Source of the DNA: Ensifer sp. MPMI2T | Lineage (GTDB): Bacteria > Pseudomonadota > Alphaproteobacteria > Rhizobiales > Rhizobiaceae | DNA length: 64,000 nt | Direction of reading: 5' to 3' | NCBI RefSeq assembly: GCF_004827385.1 | Contig: NZ_SRXN01000005.1 | Span: 124,001-188,000, forward strand | Shown here: positions 46,797-57,298 of the stretch, piece after piece | Layout of the letters: every line of letters starts with the position of its first letter | How positions within the stretch are numbered: position 1 is the stretch's first letter | Program-made: the position numbers and the translations under genes | Notes under the pieces: generated by a model | What the model was told of the DNA's origin: nothing | The model's database searches: none | Seen by the model: the letters and a program-made list of their open reading frames with translations, nothing else

Positions 46797-49103
46797 ATGA
46801 ATACGGGCGACAAAGTGAAACCGGTCCCGGCAAGCGGGGACATCGACCAGCAGGCACTTTTCTTCCATCGCTACCCGCGCCCGGGCAAGCTTGAGATCCA
46901 GCCGACCAAGCCGCTCGGAAACCAGCGTGATCTGGCGCTCGCCTATTCGCCCGGCGTCGCCGCGCCCTGTATCGCCATCAAGGACAATCCCGAAACGGCC
47001 GCCGATTTCACCGCGCGCGCCAATCTGGTTGCGGTAATCTCCAACGGCACGGCCGTTCTCGGCCTCGGCAACATCGGCCCGCTCGCCTCCAAGCCGGTCA
47101 TGGAAGGCAAGGCCGTGCTCTTCAAGAAATTCGCCGGCATCGACGTTTTCGACATCGAGATCGACGCGCCGACCGTCGATCGCATGGTCGACGTCGTCTC
47201 GGCATTGGAGCCGACCTTCGGCGGCGTCAATCTCGAGGACATTAAGGCGCCGGAATGCTTTGAGGTGGAGCGGCGCCTGCGCGAAAAGATGGAGATACCC
47301 GTCTTCCACGACGACCAGCACGGAACCGCGATCATCGTTGCTGCCGCCATTCTGAATGGCCTCGAACTCGCCGGCAAGGATATTGCCAAGGCGAAGATCG
47401 TCACCTCCGGCGCCGGCGCAGCTGCCCTCGCCTGTCTGAACCTCCTCGTTACGCTCGGTGCCAAGCGCGAAAACATCTGGGTCCACGATATCGAGGGTCT
47501 CGTCTACAAGGGGCGCGAAGCGTTGATGGACGAGTGGAAGGCCGTCTATGCGCAGGACAGCAACAACCGCGTACTGGCCGACAGCATCGGCGGCGCCGAC
47601 GTCTTCCTCGGTCTCTCGGCCGCCGGCGTCCTCAAGCCCGAACTGCTTGTGCAAATGGCCGAGAAGCCGCTGATCATGGCGCTCGCCAACCCGACTCCGG
47701 AGATCATGCCGGAGCTCGCCCGTGCAGCACGCCCGGACGCCATGATCTGCACCGGACGATCCGATTTCCCGAACCAGGTCAACAACGTTCTCTGCTTCCC
47801 GCACATCTTCCGCGGAGCGCTCGATTGTGGTGCGCGCACGATCAATGAAGAAATGAAGATGGCGGCGGTGCGGGCAATTGCCGGACTTGCGCGCGAGGAG
47901 CCTTCGGATGTCGCCGCACGCGCCTATTCGGGCGAAACGCCGATCTTCGGGCCAGACTACCTCATCCCCTCGCCTTTCGACCAGCGGCTGATCCTCCGCA
48001 TCGCTCCGGCCGTCGCGAAGGCAGCGGCCGAAAGCGGCGTCGCGAGCCGTCCTATTCAGGATTTCGATGCCTATCTCGATAAATTGAACCGCTTCGTCTT
48101 CCGCTCCGGCTTCATCATGAAGCCGGTCTTCGCGGCCGCCAAGAACGCCGCGAAAAACCGCGTCATCTTTGCCGAAGGAGAGGACGAACGGGTGCTGCGC
48201 GCCGCGCAGGTGTTGCTCGAGGAAGGCACAGCCAATCCCATCCTGATCGGCCGCCCGCAGATCATCGAGACCCGTCTGCGGCGCTACGGCCTACGGATCC
48301 GTCCGGATGTCGATTTCGAGGTCGTGAATCCTGAAGGCGACCCGCGCTACCGCGACTATGTCGACGACTATTTCGCACTCGTCGGCCGCCGCGGCGTCAT
48401 CCCGGAAGCGGCCCGCACCATCGTGCGCACGAACACGACGGTGATCGGCGCCCTCGCGGTCAAGCGCGGCGAAGCGGATGCGCTGATCTGCGGCGTGGAA
48501 GGACGCTACAGCAAACACCTGCGCGACGTTTCGCAGATCATCGGCAAGCGGGCGGGCGTTCTCGATTTCTCGGCGCTGAGCCTGCTCATCTCGCAGCGCG
48601 GCGCAACCTTCTTCACCGACACCTACGTCAGCTACAATCCGAGCGCCGAGGAGATTGCGCAGACGACCGTGATGGCGGCCGGAGAAATCCGCCGCTTCGG
48701 GATCACGCCGCGTGCGGCACTCGTGTCGCATTCGAATTTCGGCTCGCGGGACTCCGAAAGCGCTTCGAAAATGCGCGCGGCGCTGCACCTCGTGCGTGAC
48801 CTCGCACCCGACCTCGAGGTCGATGGCGAAATGCACGGCGACTCGGCGATCTCCGAGATCCTGCGCCAGCGCGTGATGCCGGACAGCGCCCTGAACGGCG
48901 AAGCGAACCTGCTCGTATTCCCCAACTTGGACGCAGCAAACATCACACTCGGTGTGGTCAAGACCATGACGGACAGCCTGCATGTCGGGCCGATCCTCCT
49001 GGGCTCCGCCCTGCCCGCGCACATTCTTTCGCCGTCGGTCACATCACGCGGCGTGGTCAACATGGCCGCTCTTGCGGTCGTCGAGGCAAGCCATCCGGTC
49101 TGA
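46797..49103 (+). CDS. dme: NAD-dependent malic enzyme with phosphotransacetylase-like domain
   Basis: 768 residues. The N-terminal half is malic enzyme ([48 protein letters not shown]) and makes pyruvate from malate. The C-terminal half (from about 440) resembles phosphotransacetylase ([31 protein letters not shown]) and is considered regulatory. Rhizobia have two such enzymes, dme (NAD) and tme (NADP); the neighbouring sinR/sinI locus points to dme, needed for symbiotic nitrogen fixation. ATG 46797 has AAGGA nine bases upstream; ATG 46788 and 46683 are alternatives. Confidence 0.9.
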   Translation: MNTGDKVKPVPASGDIDQQALFFHRYPRPGKLEIQPTKPLGNQRDLALAYSPGVAAPCIAIKDNPETAADFTARANLVAVISNGTAVLGLGNIGPLASKPVMEGKAVLFKKFAGIDVFDIEIDAPTVDRMVDVVSALEPTFGGVNLEDIKAPECFEVERRLREKMEIPVFHDDQHGTAIIVAAAILNGLELAGKDIAKAKIVTSGAGAAALACLNLLVTLGAKRENIWVHDIEGLVYKGREALMDEWKAVYAQDSNNRVLADSIGGADVFLGLSAAGVLKPELLVQMAEKPLIMALANPTPEIMPELARAARPDAMICTGRSDFPNQVNNVLCFPHIFRGALDCGARTINEEMKMAAVRAIAGLAREEPSDVAARAYSGETPIFGPDYLIPSPFDQRLILRIAPAVAKAAAESGVASRPIQDFDAYLDKLNRFVFRSGFIMKPVFAAAKNAAKNRVIFAEGEDERVLRAAQVLLEEGTANPILIGRPQIIETRLRRYGLRIRPDVDFEVVNPEGDPRYRDYVDDYFALVGRRGVIPEAARTIVRTNTTVIGALAVKRGEADALICGVEGRYSKHLRDVSQIIGKRAGVLDFSALSLLISQRGATFFTDTYVSYNPSAEEIAQTTVMAAGEIRRFGITPRAALVSHSNFGSRDSESASKMRAALHLVRDLAPDLEVDGEMHGDSAISEILRQRVMPDSALNGEANLLVFPNLDAANITLGVVKTMTDSLHVGPILLGSALPAHILSPSVTSRGVVNMAALAVVEASHPV

Positions 49104-49117
49104 CGGACAGCCAAATT

Positions 49118-49142
49118 CAGGGCCGCCGACCGGGCGGCCCTG
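49118..49142 (+). terminator. Hairpin after dme
   Basis: A 10-bp perfect stem CAGGGCCGCC / GGCGGCCCTG with a 5-base loop, 15 bases after the stop. The T run is poor (ACGTTT), so termination may be inefficient. Confidence 0.6.
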
Positions 49143-49221
49143 ACGTTTACCCGATCAAAATTCAACCATGAATTTAGAAAGGGCAATAGTTTGCAGCGTT
49201 TACGAAATATTGCACTAGACA

Positions 49222-49245
49222 AAGCATGCCCCCATTACCATGCTT
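49222..49245. promoter_or_regulatory. Inverted repeat upstream of sinR
   Basis: AAGCATG-N10-CATGCTT, perfect 7-base arms, ending 19 bases before the GTG start. It lies in the promoter or leader and could be an operator. Which regulator would bind is unknown. Confidence 0.5.
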
Positions 49246-49263
49246 ATCTAGGGGCAAGATTCG

Positions 49264-50010
49264 GTGTTGGGCATGACGGATCAACAGGCTGTCCTCGATC
49301 TATTGGACATTGTGGAGTACGGGGGGTGCCCCGAACCCGAACAATTCTTCGCGTTGATGCGCCGCACTTTCAAGATCGCGCATCTGCTGTACCTGGAAGC
49401 GGAGCCCCTTGCTGACGGCCTGAAGGTTTGCCGTCTGCACCACACGTTCGGCGCCTATGCCGCCGAAATCTATGTCACAAAGGGCCTCTACCGCATTGAT
49501 CCGATCCTGCGGCTTGCGCTTGGCGGCGTGAGGCCTGTCGAATGGACGACCGCCCGCCGGCGCTTTCCGGAGTGCGAACCGCTCTTTCATGCGGCGGAGG
49601 AAATCGGGCTTTCGACGGAAGGCGTGGCGCTGCCGCTGCCATCACCTGCGGGACGCATGGCGCTTCTTGCCATCAACGCCAATATGTCGCCCGCGGAATG
49701 GTCCGCCTACCGGCGCTGCCACTTACGTGACTTCCAGCTGGCCGCCAACCTTTTCCACGCGTCGATGTTGGAACATGCGGCCATGGCCGGTGCAATCGAT
49801 GAGCGCGACATGCGGCTGACGGGGCGCGAAACCGAGGTACTGACCTGGTCGGCCGCCGGCAAGAGTTACTGGGAAATCGCCACCATACTGGGCATTTCCG
49901 AGCGTACCGTCCGCTTCTTCATGACCAATGCGCGCCGCAAGTTGAATGTCGTCTCCAATACGCAAGCCGTGGCGCAGGCGGTTCGCCACGCCCTGATCCC
50001 CACCATCTGA
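49264..50010 (+). CDS. sinR: LuxR-family quorum-sensing regulator (SinR-like)
   Basis: 248 residues. The N-terminal acyl-homoserine-lactone binding domain keeps the conserved Asp-Pro (LYRIDPILR) and Trp (VEWTT) of TraR. The C-terminal helix-turn-helix is LTGRETEVLTWSAAGKSYWEIATILGI and onwards. Its place before a luxI-type gene and after dme matches sinR of Sinorhizobium. GTG 49264 has AGGGG nine bases upstream and is preferred to ATG 49273. Confidence 0.92.
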   Translation: MLGMTDQQAVLDLLDIVEYGGCPEPEQFFALMRRTFKIAHLLYLEAEPLADGLKVCRLHHTFGAYAAEIYVTKGLYRIDPILRLALGGVRPVEWTTARRRFPECEPLFHAAEEIGLSTEGVALPLPSPAGRMALLAINANMSPAEWSAYRRCHLRDFQLAANLFHASMLEHAAMAGAIDERDMRLTGRETEVLTWSAAGKSYWEIATILGISERTVRFFMTNARRKLNVVSNTQAVAQAVRHALIPTI

Positions 50011-50084
50011 CGGGTCGAATTAACCATTACCGTCTCCCCTCGGACAAAAGCCCCGCAAATTTAGTAGGAAAAAATCCGCTTTTG

Positions 50085-50104
50085 AACTGTCACTATCGAC
50101 AGTT
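50085..50104. promoter_or_regulatory. lux-type box upstream of sinI
   Basis: AACTGTC-ACTATC-GACAGTT, a perfect 20-bp dyad centred about 70 bases before the sinI ATG. Length and symmetry are those of LuxR-family binding sites, so SinR is the likely ligand. Confidence 0.82.
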
Positions 50105-50109
50105 ACATG

Positions 50110-50127
50110 TGTCAGTTGAGCCTGACA
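50110..50127. promoter_or_regulatory. Second palindrome upstream of sinI
   Basis: TGTCAG-TTGAGC-CTGACA, perfect 6-base arms, centred 24 bases downstream of the lux-type box. It shares the TGTC...GACA core. It may be a second regulator site or overlap the transcription start. Confidence 0.6.
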
Positions 50128-50163
50128 GCATCTGCCCATCGCGCAAAAACGATGGAGCGAAAG

Positions 50164-50808
50164 ATGATCAGGATTGTGAACGGTAACGCTCGCGGACAGC
50201 ACCCGCGGGCCATCGACGAAATGTTCCGGCTGCGCAAGCGCGTGTTCCATGATTTCCTGAAGTGGGATGTGAAGACAGATGGCGAGTGGGAAATCGACCA
50301 TTATGACAAGGCGAACCCACTCTATGTGATGTCGTACGCGCCGGATACCGGAAAATTACAGGGATCGTTGAGGCTCCTGCCGACCCTCGGGCCGAACATG
50401 CTGGACGACACCTTTCCGATCCTGCTCGGCGACAATCCGGAAATCCGCAGTGCCTCGGTGTGGGAATCGAGCCGCTTCTGCATTGATCCGGATATTTCGC
50501 AGGACCGCTCGTCGAACCAGGTAACGGTCGCCGCTGCGGAACTCATGTGTGGCGTGGGTGAACTGGGCCTTGCCTCCGGCATCAGCCATATCGTCACGGT
50601 CACCGACGTTTTCCTGGAAAGAATGTTCCGTCGGATGGGTTGCCCGGGAGAGCGCATCGCCGACCCGCACCGGATCGGTTCCGTCTTCGCCGTGGCAGTG
50701 GCGTGGGAAGTGACGCGAGAACTGCTCGAAACGATGAAGCAAGTCGCCGCGATCGAGGGCACCGTACTCGAGCGCCCGATGTCGCTCGAAACAGCACGGG
50801 CCGCGTGA
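50164..50808 (+). CDS. sinI: Acyl-homoserine-lactone synthase (SinI-like)
   Basis: 214 residues, LuxI family. It makes N-acyl-homoserine lactones from SAM and acyl-ACP. Conserved residues of the family are seen in MFRLRKRVFHDFLKWDV (Arg, Phe, Trp), DHYDKANPLYV, GSLRLLPTLGPNML and WESSRFCID (Glu, Arg). In Sinorhizobium SinI makes long-chain signals. ATG 50164 (MIRIVNGNA) has GGAG upstream; earlier in-frame starts fall inside the operator. Confidence 0.94.
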   Translation: MIRIVNGNARGQHPRAIDEMFRLRKRVFHDFLKWDVKTDGEWEIDHYDKANPLYVMSYAPDTGKLQGSLRLLPTLGPNMLDDTFPILLGDNPEIRSASVWESSRFCIDPDISQDRSSNQVTVAAAELMCGVGELGLASGISHIVTVTDVFLERMFRRMGCPGERIADPHRIGSVFAVAVAWEVTRELLETMKQVAAIEGTVLERPMSLETARAA

Positions 50809-50818
50809 TCGGTCTCGC

Positions 50819-50856
50819 CGGACCGCTATCGCGGTCCGGCCTCTTCTCTCTTGCTG
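50819..50856 (+). terminator. Terminator after sinI
   Basis: A 10-bp perfect stem GCCGGACCGC / GCGGTCCGGC with loop TATC, followed by a pyrimidine-rich CTCTTCTCTCTT. It begins 11 bases after the stop. Confidence 0.8.
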
Positions 50857-50995
50857 CGGTTGCCCTGTTAACGCAAACTCTCCCTTGACGTTGCGCTGTT
50901 ACGTCAACGCCTTATGATATGGAGAAACAGGAGTTGGCGGTCGCGAAAGTCTCCAAAGAAGCACTCGCGCGCAAAAGCGGAAGAGACGAGAGCCA

Positions 50996-52120
50996 GTGTC
51001 CCGGAGTGTCATATCCCGGAACTTGAAATCCGCGGCGGTGGCCCTGCTGCTGCTGGCGATGGCCGACGGGGCGTCGGCCTCGACCGTTTGTGAACGTCTG
51101 AATGAACGGCTGACCGATCTTTCCATGGACGTCACCCCGACCGCCAATCTCCGCGATTTCACGGGCGCCGTCTCCCGCCAGAACATCGAGCTCCGCCGGG
51201 CGAAGAACGAGCGACGCCGGATGGAGTGCAGCACCGGCAGTGTCGTCGTCATTGGCGGCGACCAGGACGAGGCATGCGCGGTGCTGGATGAGACCATCGC
51301 GCGCATGGAGGACAACCTTCAAAGGCTGAAGGCGCACCGCCGCTCGTTGATATCGGGCGACACAGGCGACACGCGCCGGCGCATTCTCGCGGCGCTGGAA
51401 CTGAACGGCTGCCACGACGAGGCCAACGAAGCCCTGGATCCAATCGACGAGCAGGACGAGTTCGCCAGCGCGGCGGTCGACGATCCCGAACTCCCCCGCA
51501 ATATCCTCAGGGATCTCCCGCCGGACAGCGAGGATTATCCGCTGCTGAGTGACGACAGCGAAATGCAGGATTTTCCGTTGCTGCACGAGGAGCCGATGGG
51601 CAGCCTCAGGACAATGTGCGTGCGCACCTGCGATGGGGCCTTTTTCCCGATCTCGTCAAATGCGACACCCGCAGATTTTGCCCGTGACGCCGAGCTTTGC
51701 CAGGCACGCTGCCCCGGCGCGGAAACGGAACTCTACTACCATGTCCTCGCGACCGAAGAGAGCGACCAGATGGTCTCGGCCTTAACAGCAAGGCCCTATA
51801 CCGAACTGCCGACGGCCTTTGCCTACCGGGCGCGCGGCGTCGGTGCGCCAGGTGTTTGCGGTTGCCGGATCCCGACTAGTGCGGCAACAGAAAATGACGG
51901 CAAAGCGACAAGCGACAGCGAGCCGTCGGTCATCACGATCAATGGCGACCGGAAGCCGGCAGCGGGATCGGCACAAGCAAAGCCCGTGCGGGAAAGGCCC
52001 TACGACCCGACGAACAGCAAGGTCCGTGTCGTGGGTCCGGCATTCCTGCCGCAAGAGAAAAGCGCGATCGACCTGAAGCATCCGCTCGGTCCGGGCTACC
52101 AGCCGATCCAAGGCAATTGA
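50996..52120 (+). CDS. Secreted DUF2865-type protein
   Basis: 374 residues. A signal peptide (SAAVALLLLAMADGASA, about residues 12-28) precedes a cysteine-containing exported domain. The family core is MCVRTCDGAFFPISSNATPADFARDAELCQARCPGAETELYYH, with paired cysteines that probably form disulfides, and PGVCGC later. Such proteins are common in Rhizobiales and of unknown role. The start is GTG 50996; no ATG precedes the signal peptide in frame. Confidence 0.82.
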   Translation: MSRSVISRNLKSAAVALLLLAMADGASASTVCERLNERLTDLSMDVTPTANLRDFTGAVSRQNIELRRAKNERRRMECSTGSVVVIGGDQDEACAVLDETIARMEDNLQRLKAHRRSLISGDTGDTRRRILAALELNGCHDEANEALDPIDEQDEFASAAVDDPELPRNILRDLPPDSEDYPLLSDDSEMQDFPLLHEEPMGSLRTMCVRTCDGAFFPISSNATPADFARDAELCQARCPGAETELYYHVLATEESDQMVSALTARPYTELPTAFAYRARGVGAPGVCGCRIPTSAATENDGKATSDSEPSVITINGDRKPAAGSAQAKPVRERPYDPTNSKVRVVGPAFLPQEKSAIDLKHPLGPGYQPIQGN

Positions 52121-52214
52121 CGCCATCAGCTTCAGAAAACCGCTCGGCTGACCGGCCCGCATGCTCGCAAGCGGTGCAGATCTTCCGACTATCATATTGA
52201 ATTGAAGTGATTCA

Positions 52215-53143
<929 letters not shown>

Positions 53144-53239
53144 CGGCGCCATATGGGCACAGCCGCCGGCGAAAGGCAAGACGAGCCGAACGGCTCGCCT
53201 ATCCCACGTATTCGCACTGCATCAAGAACTGGCGCCGCG

Positions 53240-54061
53240 TCAGAGCGGCGCCGCCGGATGCGGCGAGCCGTCGTAGGCGCCCCAGATCGATTGGTCGAAG
53301 CAGATCACCGAACCAGTCATCAGGCCGGATTCCGCCGAGGAGAGATAGGCGCAGGCGCGCGCGACTTCGGCCGGATCGACGAGGCGTCCGAAGGGCTGGT
53401 CGGCCGCGGCCTTTTCGAGCCAGTCCGCCGGTGCGTCATGATATTCGCGCTGGATGCGATCCTCCCCTTCCGTGGCCATCCAGCCGATATTGAGGCCGTT
53501 GACGCGGATGCGGTTGCGCAGAAGTGCGTAGGCCGTGTTCTTGGTCAACGTCTCCAGGGCGCCTTTCGACGCGCAATAGGCAGCAATGAAGGGCTGTCCC
53601 GCCTTGGCCGACATCGAGCCGATATTGACGATCGTGCCCTCAATCTTCTCGCGCCGCATTACCTTCACCGCTTCCTGCATCAGGAAGAAGGGCGCGCGAA
53701 CGTTGACCGCGAACATGCGGTCGAAGAGTTCCGGCGTGGTGTCGAGGATCGTGCCGCGATCGGTGATGGCCGCGGCATTGACCAACGCGTCCACCCGGCC
53801 GAATTCCCTGTCGCAAGCGGCAACTACCTTGCGGGCATCCTCGACCCGCTCAAGATCGGCCGCCACGTAAACCACGTTGGTGCCGGTCGCCTTGCCGATC
53901 TCGGCTGCTTTTGCCTCGCCTTTGGCGGCGTTGCGCCCGCAGATGACGATGCCGGTCGCACCCCGTTCGGCAAAGAGCGCCGCGATCGTCGCACCGAGCC
54001 CTTGTGTGCCGCCTGTCACGATGGCGATCTTGCCGTCGAGACGGCCATGATCCGTGCTCAT
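53240..54061 (-). CDS. SDR-family oxidoreductase
   Basis: 273 residues, classical short-chain dehydrogenase. Cofactor site VTGGTQGLGATIA, NAAA motif VNAAAI, and active site NIGSMSA...YCASKGA (Ser, Tyr-x-x-x-Lys). A basic residue after the second strand (CGRNAAKGE) suggests NADP. It lies 70 bases after the PhyH gene and is probably cotranscribed. Substrate unknown; sugars or polyols are common for this type next to LacI-family regulators. Confidence 0.9.
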   Translation of the reverse strand: MSTDHGRLDGKIAIVTGGTQGLGATIAALFAERGATGIVICGRNAAKGEAKAAEIGKATGTNVVYVAADLERVEDARKVVAACDREFGRVDALVNAAAITDRGTILDTTPELFDRMFAVNVRAPFFLMQEAVKVMRREKIEGTIVNIGSMSAKAGQPFIAAYCASKGALETLTKNTAYALLRNRIRVNGLNIGWMATEGEDRIQREYHDAPADWLEKAAADQPFGRLVDPAEVARACAYLSSAESGLMTGSVICFDQSIWGAYDGSPHPAAPL

Positions 54062-54131
54062 GTAACTCCTCCTCTATTTCGCTTCCAAGCTCCCGCACGT
54101 GAGGCGTCGGGATGGCGCTCAGTGGCGTTCC

Positions 54132-55325
54132 TCAGCTTCTCTTTTTCTCCGCCTGCGCCGCCAGTGCCTCCACGAAGGCTTTGGTCTCCCAACCAGCGGC
54201 CAGCGCTTCACGCATCAGCTGCGCCTGCGTCTTTGGCGCCAGGCCGCCGAGCGGCGGGTCGCGATCGAGATTGGTCGGGAACGAATAACCTTCGGCGCAG
54301 GACGCAATCGCGTTGGCAACCCCGCCGGCCGAAAGCCTTCCGTCCGCTGCAAGGGCCTTCAGGGCTGGATAGAGCGCGGCGCACATCCGTTCGCGATTGA
54401 CCGTTTCCATCGCGCGTCCAAAGGCGGAGGAGACCTGGAGGAGATTTGCGACGCGCTTGATGTCTGCGGAGCGGTTGGTGCCAGCCGCATGAAAGAGCGC
54501 CGGATTGAAGAACACCGCGTCGCCCTTCTCCAGCGGAAGTTGGACGTGGTTCTCGTCGAAATATGCTTTGAACTCCGGCCTGTTCAGCGCGAGATAGCCG
54601 GGCACATAGCTCTGGCTGTAGGGCAGGAACAAGGTCGGCCCGCTTTCGAGCGGCATGTCGCAATGGGCGACGGCGCCTTGCAGCGTCAGGACTGGCGAGA
54701 GCTTGTGCACATGTGCGGGATATTGCTCGATGACCGCCGATGTCTGGAAGCCGAGGTGGTAGTCCCGATGCGCCGACTGTGCCGCTCCGCCCGGATTGAC
54801 GCGGTTGACCTGCGCCGTCATCTGGTAGTTCGGCCCGAGCCAGGCTTCGCTGACGAGCGCGATGACCGCATTGCCGTAGTAGGCCGCGAAATTTTCGGGA
54901 GAGCGCAGGCAATGCTTCTCCAGCGAATTCCAGATGCGGTCGTTGGCGCCCGGCTTGGCGAAATGGTCGCCGCCACCACTGTTCGTGCGGCGTTGCTCAT
55001 CGATGATCTCATCGAAGATACGGCTTGCCGCGTCGATAACGCTCGTCTCGGTGAAGGCGCGCTTGAACACCGCAACGCCCGGCCCTTCGGCCAGGACCCC
55101 GCAAATCTCCGCCAGGACCGCGCGCCGACCGTCGTCCGTCCTGCAATCGGCAACGAGGCTGGCGCTGTCATAGATCAGGATGTTCTTCTGGCAATCGGCC
55201 GCATGCGGATAGTCGGCCGGGTTGGTGCGGCGCTCGGCCTCTGCGCGAAACGCCTCGATGCTGCAGGACTCCTCCGTCAGCCATAGGCGTTCGGCGCGCC
55301 TCCTCGCCGTGTTGTCGGTCTTCAT
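54132..55325 (-). CDS. Phytanoyl-CoA dioxygenase (PhyH)-family protein
   Basis: 397 residues. The Fe(II) ligands of the PhyH double-stranded beta-helix are HRD (SAHRDYHLGF, near 190) and the distal His in FFNPALFHAAGTNRS. A 2-oxoglutarate-binding Arg is expected just after that. The enzyme would hydroxylate an unknown small molecule. ATG 55325 has GAGGAGA upstream. It heads the two-gene unit PhyH-SDR, divergent from a LacI-family gene. Confidence 0.85.
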   Translation of the reverse strand: MKTDNTARRRAERLWLTEESCSIEAFRAEAERRTNPADYPHAADCQKNILIYDSASLVADCRTDDGRRAVLAEICGVLAEGPGVAVFKRAFTETSVIDAASRIFDEIIDEQRRTNSGGGDHFAKPGANDRIWNSLEKHCLRSPENFAAYYGNAVIALVSEAWLGPNYQMTAQVNRVNPGGAAQSAHRDYHLGFQTSAVIEQYPAHVHKLSPVLTLQGAVAHCDMPLESGPTLFLPYSQSYVPGYLALNRPEFKAYFDENHVQLPLEKGDAVFFNPALFHAAGTNRSADIKRVANLLQVSSAFGRAMETVNRERMCAALYPALKALAADGRLSAGGVANAIASCAEGYSFPTNLDRDPPLGGLAPKTQAQLMREALAAGWETKAFVEALAAQAEKKRS

Positions 55326-55346
55326 CGGGTCTCCTCCTCGAGAAAA

Positions 55347-55357
55347 CGGTGACACCG
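55347..55357. promoter_or_regulatory. Possible operator between PhyH and LacI genes
   Basis: CGGTG-A-CACCG, a perfect 11-bp palindrome 21 bases before the PhyH ATG in the divergent promoter gap. Short, so chance cannot be excluded. Confidence 0.4.
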
Positions 55358-55424
55358 ACTATACGTCTCGCCCAGTCTTGATATAGAGCAGGAATCCATC
55401 AAAAAACCATCACGAGGCTTGTTC

Positions 55425-56447
55425 GTGGCGCATCCGTTTCTGGTCAAGGATATCGCATTCCAAGCAGGCGTGAGCACAGCGACGGTCGATCGGGTGCTCA
55501 ATGATCGGGCGGGTGTCCGCCCGCAGACAATAGCCCGCGTCAAGGCGGCAATCCGCGAGCTCGAGAAGCAGCAGGCCGGCATGGAGATCCAGGGGCGGAA
55601 GTATGCAATCGACGTGGTCATGGAAGCGCCGGAGCGCTTTACCGACGCCGTGCGACGCGCTTTCGAAAGCGAAGCGACGACCTTCGTGCCGACGATCTTC
55701 CGCTGCCGCTTTCATTTCGCAGAAACGATGCGAGCGCAGGAGATCGCGCAATTGCTCGACCGAATCCGCCTGCGCGGCACCGATGGCGTCGTCCTCAAGG
55801 CACCGGATGTGCCCGAAGTGACCGCTGCCGTGGCCCGGCTCGAAAGCGCGGGCATAGCGGTGGTGACACTCGTCACCGATCTTCCACACTCCGCCAGAAC
55901 GGCCTATGCGGGGGCCGACAACCGCGCGGCCGGCGAGACCGCCGCCTATCTAATCGGCGAGCGCTTCGCCGATCGGGCGGCCACCGTATTGGTGACGATC
56001 TCGAGCAACCGCTTCCGTGGAGAGGAGGAACGGGAGATCGGTTTCCGCCGGACATTGCGCGAGCGCTACCCTATGATCGGTCTCGTCGAGATCAGCGAGG
56101 GTTTTGGTAAGAACGAGGAAACCGGCGCCCTTGCCCTCGATGCGCTGACGCGCCATCCCGAGATTAACGTCGCCTATTCGATCGGCGGAGGAAACCGCGC
56201 CGTGCTTGCCGCTTTCCATCAACTCGACCGCACGTGCGCACTCTTCATCGCCCATGATCTCGATCAGGATAATCTGGAACTCCTGAGGGACGGACGCGTG
56301 CATTTCGTCCTGCATCACGACCTGAAAACCGACGCGCGTACGGCGTTTCGCGCCATCATGGGGAGAAGAGCGGCTCTTGCCGGCTCCGGAACCCAACGCC
56401 TTTCCGCGGTCGAAGTAATCACGCCCTACAATCTGCCGGTTGCCTGA
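55425..56447 (+). CDS. LacI-family transcription regulator
   Basis: 340 residues. The N-terminal helix-turn-helix LVKDIAFQAGVSTATVDRVLNDRAGV is followed by a periplasmic-binding-like sensor domain (VVMEAPERF... and the Gly-rich YSIGGGNRAVLAAF). The variant VDRVLN is common in regulators of polyol and sugar uptake. GTG 55425 has GAGG upstream; a TTG at 55419 is possible. It probably controls the divergent PhyH/SDR unit. The inducer is unknown. Confidence 0.87.
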   Translation: MAHPFLVKDIAFQAGVSTATVDRVLNDRAGVRPQTIARVKAAIRELEKQQAGMEIQGRKYAIDVVMEAPERFTDAVRRAFESEATTFVPTIFRCRFHFAETMRAQEIAQLLDRIRLRGTDGVVLKAPDVPEVTAAVARLESAGIAVVTLVTDLPHSARTAYAGADNRAAGETAAYLIGERFADRAATVLVTISSNRFRGEEEREIGFRRTLRERYPMIGLVEISEGFGKNEETGALALDALTRHPEINVAYSIGGGNRAVLAAFHQLDRTCALFIAHDLDQDNLELLRDGRVHFVLHHDLKTDARTAFRAIMGRRAALAGSGTQRLSAVEVITPYNLPVA

Positions 56448-56471
56448 GGCGGCATCTACGCTGCGAAGGAT

Positions 56472-57296
56472 TCACTCGGGCTGATATCGCACGAACGCAA
56501 ATGCCTCGCCCGTGGGCGACCAGTTCGGGACATTCATTGTCCCCTGCCCGCCGAAGAGCTCGAACAACACCCGCGCATTGCTGCCTTGCGGGTCCATCAG
56601 GCGAAGCCTGACGTCAAGGTCGCGCGGGTGGTCGAAGACGTCGCCGTCATAGGAGAGCACCAGCAGGTGCCGGCCATCTGGTGAGGGATGCGGAAACCAG
56701 TCGCCATAGGGGCTGTCGGTGATGCGTTGCACATCGCTGCCGTCGGGGCGAATCCGCCAGATCTGCATCTGGCCGGTGCGGCTCGAATTGAAATAGATCC
56801 AATGCCCGTCCGGCGACCAGTCCGGCCCGTCATTGCGCCCCTCTCCGTGAGTCAGGCGGCGCTCCTCGCCGCCTTCGACCGGGATCGTGTAGATGTCGAA
56901 AGTCTGATCGCGGATACCGCAATAGGCAAGTGTCCGCCCGTCCGGCGACCAGCCGTGCCAATAGGACGGCAGACTCGGCGTCACCAAATGGGGCACCCCG
57001 CCCCCGATCGGCAGGACGTAGATCGCCGACTTGCCGAATTCGCTCTTGTCGCTGATGACGAGCGATCGGCCATCCGGGGAAATGCCGTGGTCGTTGTTGC
57101 ACTGGCGGGCAAAGCCGGTATCGATCTCCACCGGTTCGGAACCGTCGAGCGCAAGACGATAAAGCCGGCCGTCGCCGTTGATGACCAGATAGCGTCCATC
57201 CGGCGACCAGTTCGGCGCCTCGACCAACCGCTCCGTCTGCCAGACGATGCGCGTCTCACCGCTGCCGACGTCGAAGATCTCCACCGAGCTGCGCAT
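56472..57296 (-). CDS. TolB-like beta-propeller protein, cytoplasmic
   Basis: 274 residues with five or six PD40 repeats: [54 protein letters not shown] and [11 protein letters not shown]. The fold is a beta propeller related to the C-terminal domain of TolB. No signal peptide is visible, so it may act in the cytoplasm. ATG 57296 has GGGGG five bases upstream, inside the nadE stop region; the genes are adjacent on one strand. Function unknown. Confidence 0.82.
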   Translation of the reverse strand: MRSSVEIFDVGSGETRIVWQTERLVEAPNWSPDGRYLVINGDGRLYRLALDGSEPVEIDTGFARQCNNDHGISPDGRSLVISDKSEFGKSAIYVLPIGGGVPHLVTPSLPSYWHGWSPDGRTLAYCGIRDQTFDIYTIPVEGGEERRLTHGEGRNDGPDWSPDGHWIYFNSSRTGQMQIWRIRPDGSDVQRITDSPYGDWFPHPSPDGRHLLVLSYDGDVFDHPRDLDVRLRLMDPQGSNARVLFELFGGQGTMNVPNWSPTGEAFAFVRYQPE

Positions 57297-57298
57297 CA

